From contig NZ_JAEH01000010.1 in NCBI RefSeq assembly GCF_000518805.1, positions 61,334 through 125,333 on the forward strand: a stretch of DNA of 64,000 nucleotides, written 5' to 3'. The position numbers and the translations under genes are program-made. The notes under the pieces were generated by a model, which did no database searches, was not told where the DNA came from, and saw nothing but the letters and a program-made list of their open reading frames with translations. Below are positions 45,412 through 53,045 of the stretch, in pieces; the stretch's first letter is position 1; each line of letters starts with the position of its first letter. Source of the stretch: Shewanella waksmanii ATCC BAA-643 (lineage in GTDB: Bacteria; Pseudomonadota; Gammaproteobacteria; Enterobacterales; Shewanellaceae).

Positions 45412-45588
45412 CTAGCGCTTTAGATTGTTGATAATGTACTCATTAGCTTTAGCTAGACTACCAAAAGAAGCAATTAAATTGCTCTGGCCCTTTTGTTGGA
45501 TCTCGGGATTGCCGGACTCGGTCATCATCCATACCCAAGTTTGAATGAGCGGTAGTGGAGGATATTGAACGTCAGACGATTCCTGCAT
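45412..45588 (-). CDS. Small hypothetical protein, 58 residues
   Basis: This short cytoplasmic protein (MQESSDVQYPPLPLIQTWVWMMTESG ... KANEYIINNLKR) is not one I can place in a family. An AAGGAAA ribosome-binding site six bases before the ATG at 45588 supports the start; the frame extends to 45627 but without a ribosome-binding site. The bidirectional terminator on its 3' side suggests it is transcribed. Confidence 0.65.
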   Translation of the reverse strand: MQESSDVQYPPLPLIQTWVWMMTESGNPEIQQKGQSNLIASFGSLAKANEYIINNLKR

Positions 45589-45927
45589 AGTTATTTCCTT
45601 CATTGTTATTATTGAGCTTGTACTCACACCAAGTACCCAAGCTTAGTGATTGAACAGACGGTTCAAGAGTATCAAATTCTTTTTCTTTAGATAACAATAA
45701 AGCCGATTAACTAGACTTTGCTACTATTAAACTTACCATTTTTTGCAACTTTAGCGTTACTTTCTGATAGTAATGCTGCGAGTGTAGCAAAAAACTCGAT
45801 TTTGTACCGAATAAAATCACACAAATAGTGTAAATCTCTACGATTACGCTTTAATGACGTATAGTGAGAGCTATCAATACAAAAATGATTTATATTAAGT
45901 CATTCAAGCAGTTGTTCGGAATTCGCT
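45589..45927. other. Intergenic region upstream of the Atm1-type ABC gene
   Basis: About 340 AT-rich bases separate these divergent genes and must carry both promoters. No specific operator is recognisable to me. Confidence 0.45.
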
Positions 45928-47703
45928 ATGCGCCCCTCTTTGTATTTTGATGGCCCAATCGACAAACTAAACTGGCATGTACTTAAGCTACTGTGGCCTT
46001 ATTTACTGGAATTCAAATCGCGAGTTGCGTTGGCGCTCCTGTGTCTTGTGGTGGCCAAAATCGCCAGCGTGTCACTGCCATTCGTACTTAAAGATTTAGT
46101 TGACTCATTAAGTGATGGCCCGGAGAAGCTATTAGCAGTTCCCATTGGTTTAGTGGCTGCCTATGGTGCGCTACGACTACTGAACACCATTATTTCTGAA
46201 GTAAGGGACACTTTATTTGGCCGCGTTACAGAGCGAGCTATCCGCCGTTTAGGTTTGTTGGTATTTGAGCACTTACACCGATTAGATTTAGCCTTCCATT
46301 TAGAGCGTCGCACTGGCGGTTTGTCACGGGATATTGAGCGGGGCACGAGTGGCATTAATTTCCTGATGCGTTTCATGGTATTTAACATTGTGCCTACGGT
46401 GATTGAAATAGCCTTAGTCGTGGGGATCTTGTTTTATAACTATGGCTGGCCATTCGCGCTGATAACGCTGTTAGCGGTGTTTGCCTATGGCGCTTTTTCG
46501 GTGGTGGCCACAGAGTGGCGCACTGAATTTGTCCGTGAAGCAGCCAAAGCGGATTCACAATCTAATACTCGCGCAATAGATAGCCTACTTAACTACGAAA
46601 CCGTGAAGTACTTTAACAACGAAGCTTACGAGGCCAAGCATTACGATCAAGCACTCACCTATTGGGAGCAGGCTAAGCGTAAGAATAGGTTATCGCTGTT
46701 TGCCCTCAATGCAGGGCAGGCTTTAATCATTTCTGTTGCCATGACATTGATGCTTGGACTGGCGGCAAAAAATGTGGTCGATGGTCAAATGACCATAGGT
46801 GATTTCGTGTTAGTGAATGCATTTATGATGCAATTGTTCATTCCGCTGAATTTTCTTGGTTTTGTTTACCGAGAGATCCGGGGGGCGTTGGCTAATATTG
46901 AGCGAATGTTCTCTCTACTTGATACCGAGCCTAAAATTGAAGATAAAGCAAACGCGACATCACCGGCATTAACACGGGGGCACTTGCAGTTTGATGGGGT
47001 TCGGTTCCAATATGATGAGCGTCCTATCATTAATGATATTAGTTTTGAGGTGAAACCAGGACAAAAGGTTGCCATCGTTGGTGATAGTGGGGCAGGCAAG
47101 TCGACTATAGTGAAATTACTGTTTCGATTTTACGATACGGCAGCCGGTAAAATCAGTATCGATGGTCATGATATTAGTGAGATTTCCCAACATGCACTCC
47201 GTCAGTCTATTGCTATTGTCCCGCAAGATACGGTGTTGTTTAACGATACTTTGCTCGAAAATATTCGCTATGGCAGACCCGATGCCAGTGACGAGCAGAT
47301 CCAACAAGCGATTGAAATGGCTCACCTAGCAGACTTTATAAAGCGTTTACCACAGGGAACAGACACTAAAGTGGGCGAGCGAGGTATGAAGCTCTCAGGT
47401 GGAGAAAAACAGCGGGTTGCGATAGCCAGAGCGATATTAAAAGGCTCACCTATCTTGGTGTTTGATGAGGCAACTTCGTCGCTCGATTCACACTCTGAGA
47501 AAGCCATACTGACAGCGCTAAAAGAGGTTGCTAAGGGGCACACCTCGCTGGTGATTGCGCATCGCTTATCAACGGTTGTCGATGCGGATCAAATTATTGT
47601 ACTAAGTAAGGGCAATATTGTTGAACGTGGCAGCCATAGTGATTTATTGGCGCAAAATGGCTTATATACTCGATTATGGCGGGTACAAAATAGTGATCTA
47701 TAG
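45928..47703 (+). CDS. Atm1/ABCB7-type ABC exporter (fused permease and ATPase)
   Basis: This 591-residue half-transporter would act as a homodimer. Six membrane helices occupy about 20-310, followed by an ATPase domain (about 345-585) with Walker A GDSGAGKST, signature LSGGEKQR, Walker B ILVFDEATSSLDS and an H-loop IAHRLST. Atm1/ABCB7-specific features are the TERAIRRLGLLVFEHLHRLDLAFHLERRTGGLSRDIERG segment and LLNYETVKYFNNE in the membrane domain, which binds glutathione in the bacterial and mitochondrial homologues. It therefore may export glutathione conjugates or metal complexes. Confidence 0.9.
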   Translation: MRPSLYFDGPIDKLNWHVLKLLWPYLLEFKSRVALALLCLVVAKIASVSLPFVLKDLVDSLSDGPEKLLAVPIGLVAAYGALRLLNTIISEVRDTLFGRVTERAIRRLGLLVFEHLHRLDLAFHLERRTGGLSRDIERGTSGINFLMRFMVFNIVPTVIEIALVVGILFYNYGWPFALITLLAVFAYGAFSVVATEWRTEFVREAAKADSQSNTRAIDSLLNYETVKYFNNEAYEAKHYDQALTYWEQAKRKNRLSLFALNAGQALIISVAMTLMLGLAAKNVVDGQMTIGDFVLVNAFMMQLFIPLNFLGFVYREIRGALANIERMFSLLDTEPKIEDKANATSPALTRGHLQFDGVRFQYDERPIINDISFEVKPGQKVAIVGDSGAGKSTIVKLLFRFYDTAAGKISIDGHDISEISQHALRQSIAIVPQDTVLFNDTLLENIRYGRPDASDEQIQQAIEMAHLADFIKRLPQGTDTKVGERGMKLSGGEKQRVAIARAILKGSPILVFDEATSSLDSHSEKAILTALKEVAKGHTSLVIAHRLSTVVDADQIIVLSKGNIVERGSHSDLLAQNGLYTRLWRVQNSDL

Positions 47704-47793
47704 CAAATGTTGAAATTCGTTGTTGCTAATTCAGGCTTTATTCAGGTTAATTCTGCATAATTAAGCTTATTAAATAGCCACAGCGAGATTGTG

Positions 47794-48057
47794 ATGAAAA
47801 ATATTCCCCTACAAGTGAACATTGAAGGTCAGGCGAGTGTTGTCAATACAGATTGGCTAGCGATTATGGCTACGCTAAAAAAACGCGGTCTAGAACATGA
47901 TGAATTGATGAATGTTTACTTTGAAATTTCATCGGGTCTGCGAGTGACAACTCGCGGCTTGAGCTTAGCAAAAATTAACCCCTCAACAGAATTAACGGGT
48001 ATCACGCGTGATGTCAGTTTATCTAAACAAGAATATGCATCAATAATGGTTGCATAA
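47794..48057 (+). CDS. Small hypothetical protein, 87 residues
   Basis: This soluble protein has a composition of alternating helices (NTDWLAIMATLKKRGLEHDELMNVYFEI). I do not recognise the family. The ATG at 47794 follows a GTG in frame. It lies downstream of the Atm1-type gene in the same orientation, with no terminator visible between, and is convergent with a small four-cysteine protein gene. Confidence 0.55.
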   Translation: MKNIPLQVNIEGQASVVNTDWLAIMATLKKRGLEHDELMNVYFEISSGLRVTTRGLSLAKINPSTELTGITRDVSLSKQEYASIMVA

Positions 48058-48071
48058 ATAATCTAGCTGTT

Positions 48072-48101
48072 AGCAAGCAATAACTAAAGTTATTGCTTGC
48101 T
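48072..48101. terminator. Bidirectional hairpin between small genes
   Basis: A perfect 13-bp stem AGCAAGCAATAAC/GTTATTGCTTGCT with a TAAA loop lies at the convergent ends of two small genes and covers the last codons of the minus-strand one. Confidence 0.7.
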
Positions 48102-48293
48102 GTCGTCGATCTTCCAGTTATCACAAAGCAAGTTAAGTTGGCTCAAGTCTTGGCTCAAAGGCGTGAGGCGAAAAATTTCCCCACTTTTAAAGCACACACT
48201 TTCACCTTCAATCACGGTTAACCGATCACAACTCTTACAGCTAACTGATAATGGGGTGCTTTTACTGCCACTTGCAAACATAGAGTCACTCAC
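48090..48293 (-). CDS. Small four-cysteine protein, possible zinc ribbon
   Basis: This 67-residue protein has four cysteines: C19 and C22 as CKSC, then C34 and C57. That spacing could bind zinc. The GTG start has a strong ribosome-binding site (GGGAGGG eight bases upstream on this strand), which favours it over the 67-residue frame that runs opposite to it at 48097-48300. I do not recognise the family. Confidence 0.6.
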   Translation of the reverse strand: MSDSMFASGSKSTPLSVSCKSCDRLTVIEGESVCFKSGEIFRLTPLSQDLSQLNLLCDNWKIDDSKQ

Positions 48294-48411
48294 TACTTAA
48301 TCCCTCCCTGATAATATCTACTTTTAGATATAGTAGATATCACTAACATTGCAAGGCTATTAAACCGTTAAGTTAGCGAATGCGAAATTATACCTAAGTA
48401 TAGTGAATTTA

Positions 48412-48924
48412 CTAATGATATTCGGCGTCTATAAAAGAAACTTCGTTGTTTGGTGCAATAGACAATATATACAACTTACTAAATTCAGTCTCTGGGAGAC
48501 TGGGTAAAGTCGGGCCGCCTAAGGCCGTGACAATCAGTGGCACGGTATTGGAGTGACCGGCAATGATGACGTTACCCGACTGTTGGCGAGCCAATTTTGC
48601 CACGGCTTGGATGTGGTCGTCTAATGGTGATTTGGCCACTGTAATGAGGTGGTTAAGCTTTTGCTTATTGATGATGGGCGCCAAGGTGGCCTGAGTGCGT
48701 TTAAACTGTGTTGTTAATGCGGTTGTAAATACCACATGGGATAAGCGCTCGGCCAGATGTTGTGCACGCTGCTGCCCTTGCTCGGTAAGTGTGGGATCCT
48801 TAACGTCAGACATTTTCTCTGCATGGCGCACAATAACAATGATTTGACCTGCTTGAGTCGCCATCACATCCGTTGGCGAGATAAGTGTTAGGCCCAATAA
48901 AAATACACACATTAGCCGTGTCAT
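48412..48924 (-). CDS. Secreted histidine phosphatase superfamily protein
   Basis: This 170-residue protein has a signal peptide (about 1-22, ending VMA) and the histidine phosphatase motif RHAEK with R33 and the nucleophile H34. A second catalytic histidine is seen in NVIIAGHSNTVP. It would be a periplasmic phosphatase of the phosphoglycerate mutase-like clade; the short form with RHAEK is often of unknown substrate. It is a single gene, divergent from the DUF5610 gene. Confidence 0.88.
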   Translation of the reverse strand: MTRLMCVFLLGLTLISPTDVMATQAGQIIVIVRHAEKMSDVKDPTLTEQGQQRAQHLAERLSHVVFTTALTTQFKRTQATLAPIINKQKLNHLITVAKSPLDDHIQAVAKLARQQSGNVIIAGHSNTVPLIVTALGGPTLPSLPETEFSKLYILSIAPNNEVSFIDAEYH

Positions 48925-49098
48925 TGCTTAGATCCTTCTGTGAGTGATAGCGCATCATATCAAACAGTTGGCGTGAGCGGTGGCGGTTTTTTATTGAGGT
49001 GGTGTGTCCGGTAGACTGCTAACCGTAAAATTCTTCTTATGTTGTATGAAATTTGGCCGATAATATAGAGATAGCCATAGTTAACATTTGAGGTCGTT

Positions 49099-49698
49099 AT
49101 GGAAGTCCATAATCACGGTTCGCAAGTATCTAATGTTGCAAAAAATAAGTCAGACACAGGTGCTAATCACGGTCAGTCAGTGTCAGAGGTCGCATCAAAC
49201 AAAACAGCCCATGCTACCAGTAAGCAATTAATGAATACCGCGATATTGTCTGCGCAGCATGATGCCCAGCTTAGTGCTGGCGATGAGCCAATGCGGTTGC
49301 TCTATAAAGCAGCCATTGAAGCGATAAACGAAGAGTTGGCGCCAACAATGGGGGAGCGAGCCATTGAAACGGCGGTAGAGGAGGGAGTGGATACTTCTCC
49401 ACAAGCCACGGCTGATCGCATAGTGAGTTTTGCCACCCAATTTTTTAGCATTTATCAACAGCAGAATTCGGGAATGGAATTTGAAGAGCAACTCGACTCT
49501 TTTATGGACGTGATTGGCGGGGCGATAGATCAAGGCTTTGACGAAGCAAAAGAGATCCTCACCAATCTAAAAGTGCTCGAAGGTGACATTGCTTTAGGTG
49601 TGGATGAGACCTACTCTATTGTGCAAGCCGGGTTACTCGAATTTAGGCAAAGTATGATGCCGACTCCGGAAGAACCTGCACCAGAGCAATCAGAATAA
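49099..49698 (+). CDS. DUF5610-like protein
   Basis: This 199-residue hydrophilic protein has a low-complexity, asparagine/serine-rich N terminus (about 1-45) and an all-helical domain (about 50-185) with LLYKAAIEAINEELAPTMG, DTSPQATADRIVSFATQFFSIYQ, FMDVIGGAIDQGFDEAKEIL and DETYSIVQAGLLEFRQ. These match my memory of DUF5610, a family found in marine gammaproteobacteria with no established function. There is no signal peptide. The tail is acidic. A hairpin terminator follows. Confidence 0.7.
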   Translation: MEVHNHGSQVSNVAKNKSDTGANHGQSVSEVASNKTAHATSKQLMNTAILSAQHDAQLSAGDEPMRLLYKAAIEAINEELAPTMGERAIETAVEEGVDTSPQATADRIVSFATQFFSIYQQQNSGMEFEEQLDSFMDVIGGAIDQGFDEAKEILTNLKVLEGDIALGVDETYSIVQAGLLEFRQSMMPTPEEPAPEQSE

Positions 49699-49742
49699 TA
49701 CACAATAATCTAATAGGTTAACTTGACTCTAGCGGGCTAAAT

Positions 49743-49773
49743 GGCAATGATAATTTCATATCATTGCCCTTTT
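49743..49773 (+). terminator. Terminator between the DUF5610 gene and fpr
   Basis: A 10-bp stem GGCAATGATA/TATCATTGCC is followed by CTTTT. The fpr ribosome-binding region starts just after it. Confidence 0.75.
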
Positions 49774-49788
49774 CCTGTGAGGTGTTAA

Positions 49789-50535
49789 ATGTGGATAACC
49801 GCGACAGTTGTAGAAAAAATTGTTTGGAATGACAACCTATTTTCGTTAAAGCTAGACGCCGAGGTTGCCCCATTTATTGCTGGTCAGTTTATCAAGTTGT
49901 CACAACAAATTGATGGTAAGCGTGTCGCGCGCGCCTATTCTTTAGTTAACTCCCCAGAAAGTGAGTTCCTAGAAGTGTTAGCTATTGCGGTGGAAGATGG
50001 GCAACTGTCGCCGCAACTGCAATCACTGGTTGTGGGTGACCAAATCGATATCTCGCCAAAGGCCACAGGTTTTATGACTTTAGAAGAGTTGCCCGCTATC
50101 AGTACTGAGAGCTGTTTATGGCTATTAGCAACCGGCACCGCAGTAGGGCCTTTTTTATCGATGCTGCGCACTGCAGCGATATGGCAGACCTATCCACATA
50201 TCGCCTTGGTGTACAGCGTTCGCCAGCAACAAGACTTAGCCTACTTGGCTGACATTGAAGCCCTAAAGCAACAATATGGCGAGCAATTTAGTTTTGTCGC
50301 TTCGGTAACCCGCGAAAAAGTTGACGGTGCTTTGACTGAAAGAATAAGTGATGCCATCACATCGGGGGCACTCGAGCAAGCGGTGGGGCATCAACTCACC
50401 AGCCGTGATGCGCAAGTGATGATGTGTGGTAATCCTCAGATGATAACCGATGTGACTGAAATACTAAAAGCACGTGGTCTGGAAAAGAATTTACGTCGTA
50501 AACCCGGGCAAATCACCGTCGAAAAATACTGGTAA
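49789..50535 (+). CDS. fpr: Ferredoxin/flavodoxin-NADP reductase
   Basis: Fpr transfers electrons between NADPH and ferredoxin or flavodoxin through FAD, for oxidative stress and iron-sulfur cluster upkeep. The 248-residue protein has the FAD motif RAYSLVNSP, the NADP-binding segment LLATGTAVGPFLSML, the CGNPQM motif, and the C-terminal EKYW, whose aromatic residue stacks on the flavin. The adjacent GST gene begins 10 bases after its stop, so they are probably co-transcribed. Confidence 0.93.
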   Translation: MWITATVVEKIVWNDNLFSLKLDAEVAPFIAGQFIKLSQQIDGKRVARAYSLVNSPESEFLEVLAIAVEDGQLSPQLQSLVVGDQIDISPKATGFMTLEELPAISTESCLWLLATGTAVGPFLSMLRTAAIWQTYPHIALVYSVRQQQDLAYLADIEALKQQYGEQFSFVASVTREKVDGALTERISDAITSGALEQAVGHQLTSRDAQVMMCGNPQMITDVTEILKARGLEKNLRRKPGQITVEKYW

Positions 50536-50545
50536 CGGAGTCACT

Positions 50546-51136
50546 ATGCGACTGTATTATTCTGATGCTTCACCCTATGCGCGCTGTGTGCGTGTCGCCA
50601 TTCGACATCTCGCTATTAAAGGTGTCAAAGAACAAGCTATAAACCCACTACTGAATGATGAAGCCTTTGTGTCCGCTAACCCACTGGCTAAAATTCCCTG
50701 CTTAATCTTGAATGATGGCGCCGCGCTGTTTGATAGTGAGGTGATACTCAGGTTCTTAGATAGCGAGTTTGGTGAGCATTTATTGTTTGGCTTGGCTCCA
50801 ACTTGGCACCAACAAACGCAATTTTCATTGCTTAAAGGTTTGCTTGATAGTGCTGTTGGGCTACGTCAGGAACAAATGCGTGAAGAAGAGGGAGTACGCT
50901 CGCCATTTTGGACCGCGCGTTTTGAGCAAGCGCTATTGCGAGGGTTACAGCATATTGAGCACCATGGCGAACAGCGTACTCAAGTACTAACGGCCCACAA
51001 CATTATGCTGGCCTGTTTGTTAAGCTATATCGACTTTCGTCATGGTGATATTGCTTGGCAACATGTGGCACCGAGCGTTGCTATTTGGTATCGCAGCTTC
51101 TCGGGGCATCCGGAAATGCGCGATACGCAACCTTAA
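50546..51136 (+). CDS. Glutathione S-transferase family protein
   Basis: This 196-residue protein has a thioredoxin-like N-terminal domain (MRLYYSDASPYARCVRVAIRHL, with the serine/cysteine region near residues 9-14 and IPCLILNDGAALFDSEVILRFLD as the glutathione-binding part) and an all-helical C-terminal domain. The ATG at 50546 has a GGAG ribosome-binding site; the frame open upstream overlaps fpr. It follows fpr directly, which suggests a shared role in redox defence. Its stop codon overlaps that of the next, convergent gene. Confidence 0.9.
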   Translation: MRLYYSDASPYARCVRVAIRHLAIKGVKEQAINPLLNDEAFVSANPLAKIPCLILNDGAALFDSEVILRFLDSEFGEHLLFGLAPTWHQQTQFSLLKGLLDSAVGLRQEQMREEEGVRSPFWTARFEQALLRGLQHIEHHGEQRTQVLTAHNIMLACLLSYIDFRHGDIAWQHVAPSVAIWYRSFSGHPEMRDTQP

Positions 51137-51621
51137 TCTGTTTCTCGTCTGCCTTTTTTATAGACTCGGCGATTCTGTTCGCCAAATGCACCATATAAAT
51201 CTTGAGTCACGCCATAATCTATGAGGCGGTCACTGTCAGGTTGCCGCCGGTCCTCAAAATGTTGGTAATGACAATGGCAATCGGCTTTGTCACAGCCTTT
51301 TATAGGGATGGTTGGCGCGTCAGCAGACAGGTAGCGTTTATGCTTGATTTGTTGCATAGCTTCACAGCAATCCAAGCCTCCTTCTAACGTGACCGAGTGA
51401 TACGGGTGGATTGATGTACCGTTGTTGGTGACTGCTGGCGATTTTTCGATAGGGGGCTGTTCAAGTGATGATGTTAGAGGCCTAGTAGTGGAGCAAACTT
51501 TATCGTTTTGTGACTTACGGTGATGTCTTAGACGTTTAATTGTGCTGCTTGGCAGAAACATTCGTACAACGAAAACAGCAGCGATAGCCAGTAAGACGAT
51601 AAGAGATGTTTTCAATAACAT
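51133..51621 (-). CDS. Membrane-anchored Cys/His-rich hypothetical protein
   Basis: This 162-residue protein has an N-terminal membrane helix (about 5-22), a variable linker, and a conserved-looking C-terminal region with C85-C86, C110, C115, C117 and several histidines (GCDKADCHCHYQHFEDRRQPDSDR). The pattern suggests metal binding and recalls an uncharacterised proteobacterial family with an RYLSADAPTIPIKGC stretch. No function is known to me. The stop codon overlaps the GST stop on the opposite strand (bases 51133-51136). Confidence 0.72.
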   Translation of the reverse strand: MLLKTSLIVLLAIAAVFVVRMFLPSSTIKRLRHHRKSQNDKVCSTTRPLTSSLEQPPIEKSPAVTNNGTSIHPYHSVTLEGGLDCCEAMQQIKHKRYLSADAPTIPIKGCDKADCHCHYQHFEDRRQPDSDRLIDYGVTQDLYGAFGEQNRRVYKKGRRETD

Positions 51622-51801
51622 AAATTATTTACCTATGTGCATCAGCACTCAATTTAATTTAGTAGATACTTATAGATAGGTGGTTGCTCGGTACTAATTT
51701 TAGTCGGCTTGTGTCGCTTTAGTGAAAATGCGTGATCTAGGTTGTTTTTTTTGTCAATAACCTTGCTCAAATGTTGAAGTTTTATTATCCTTTTTGCGAT
51801 T

Positions 51802-51820
51802 GATAATAATTATCATTATT
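51802..51820. promoter_or_regulatory. Fur box upstream of fbpA
   Basis: GATAATAATTATCATTATT matches 16 of 19 bases of the Fur consensus GATAATGATAATCATTATC. It lies about 38 bases before the fbpA start, where it would overlap or flank the promoter. Confidence 0.82.
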
Positions 51821-51857
51821 CAGAGGCGAACACAGTGTCGCTGTACGGAGAGCAAGA

Positions 51858-52865
51858 ATGAAGATCACTACTGGCCTAGCTGTATTAGGATTAGCATGCG
51901 CAGCATCAGTCGCTAATGCGGCAGACAACCTGACTGTTTACTCATATCGTCAAGCATTTCTAATTGACCCCATTTTAGCGGACTTTACCAAAGAAACGGG
52001 TATTAAGGTCGATGTGGTGTTTTCCAAAAAAGGCATTGCCGAGCGGATGATGCGTGAAGGGCGTTTATCGCCAGCCGATGTGGTACTGACTTCTGACTTC
52101 TCTCGTTTAATGGAGTTAGCCGATAAGAACCTCGTCGCGCCTGTCGCCAGTGATGCGTTAAGCGCGAATATTCCGCAAGAGTATCGCTCTCCAGAAAATG
52201 ACTGGTACGCGTTGACCATGCGTGTACGTAATGTCTACTCTTCTAAAGACCGCCTTGGGAAGCTAGATCTCGATTATGAAGATCTTGCTGATCCTAAGTA
52301 TGCAGGCAAAATTTGTACGCGTTCCGGTAAGCACCCATACAACATCTCTCTTGTGGCCTCGATGATTGCGCATCACGGTGAAGCTGATGCCAAAGCATGG
52401 TTACAAGGCCTAAAGAGTAATTTGGCGCGTAAGCCACAAGGTAATGACCGTGCTCAAGTTAAAGCAGTGAAAGAAGGCTTATGTGATATTGCTATCGGTA
52501 ATAGCTACTACTTAGGTAAAATGTTGCAAGACCCTAAGCAAGTACCTTGGGCTGAAGCAGTGTATATTAACTTCCCCAACCAAGATAACCGCGGTTCACA
52601 TATCAACGTTTCTGGTATGGCGTTAGCTAAACACTCACCAAATAAAGATAATGCTATCAAACTGATGGAGTATTTGTCCGGTGATAAAGCGCAGCAAGCC
52701 TACGCTGAAATTAATTTTGAATATCCTATTAAAGCTGATGTTGCACCTTCAGAGTTAGTGGCCTCATGGGGTGAGTTCAAAGCGGACAAACTGCCGGTAT
52801 TTAAGCTGGCTGAATATCATGAAGCTGCAGTTAAGTTATTAGACGAAGTGAAATTCGATCTATAA
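51858..52865 (+). CDS. fbpA: Ferric iron ABC transporter, substrate-binding protein
   Basis: FbpA (also called FutA or AfuA in related systems) captures ferric ions in the periplasm for an ABC importer. The 335-residue protein has a signal peptide (about 1-22, ending NAA), the opening DNLTVYSYRQAFLIDPILADFTKETGIKV, and the family's later SYYLGKML and NRGSHINVSGMALAKHSPNKDNA segments containing candidate iron-ligand tyrosines. A Fur box precedes it. The permease and ATPase follow, after a strong terminator-like hairpin. Confidence 0.93.
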   Translation: MKITTGLAVLGLACAASVANAADNLTVYSYRQAFLIDPILADFTKETGIKVDVVFSKKGIAERMMREGRLSPADVVLTSDFSRLMELADKNLVAPVASDALSANIPQEYRSPENDWYALTMRVRNVYSSKDRLGKLDLDYEDLADPKYAGKICTRSGKHPYNISLVASMIAHHGEADAKAWLQGLKSNLARKPQGNDRAQVKAVKEGLCDIAIGNSYYLGKMLQDPKQVPWAEAVYINFPNQDNRGSHINVSGMALAKHSPNKDNAIKLMEYLSGDKAQQAYAEINFEYPIKADVAPSELVASWGEFKADKLPVFKLAEYHEAAVKLLDEVKFDL

Positions 52866-52905
52866 CCGCTTGCTAGTAAGCTCGCAGTCATTGCCTGCAA
52901 TTGAG

Positions 52906-52935
52906 AAAATAGCCTTCAAAATGAAGGCTATTTTT
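52906..52935 (+). terminator. Terminator-like hairpin between fbpA and fbpB
   Basis: A perfect 13-bp stem AAAATAGCCTTCA/TGAAGGCTATTTT with a 3-base loop and T-run lies between fbpA and the permease gene. It would either make fbpA mRNA more abundant than fbpBC or separate the genes; a TATAAT at 52970-52975 might start a second transcript. Confidence 0.85.
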
Positions 52936-53045
52936 GATTTAGCATAATACCTATCACAACAATGTGAGTTATAATCGTTCTTATTTAAGCTTAGATTTAG
53001 GTTAGTACATCATACTCGCCGCCATCGCCCTTATTGGAACATTGG

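Noticed and set aside
48097..48300. Plus-strand 67-residue frame opposite the four-cysteine protein
   Set aside because: Leucine/serine-rich with no ribosome-binding site; the minus-strand frame has a strong one.
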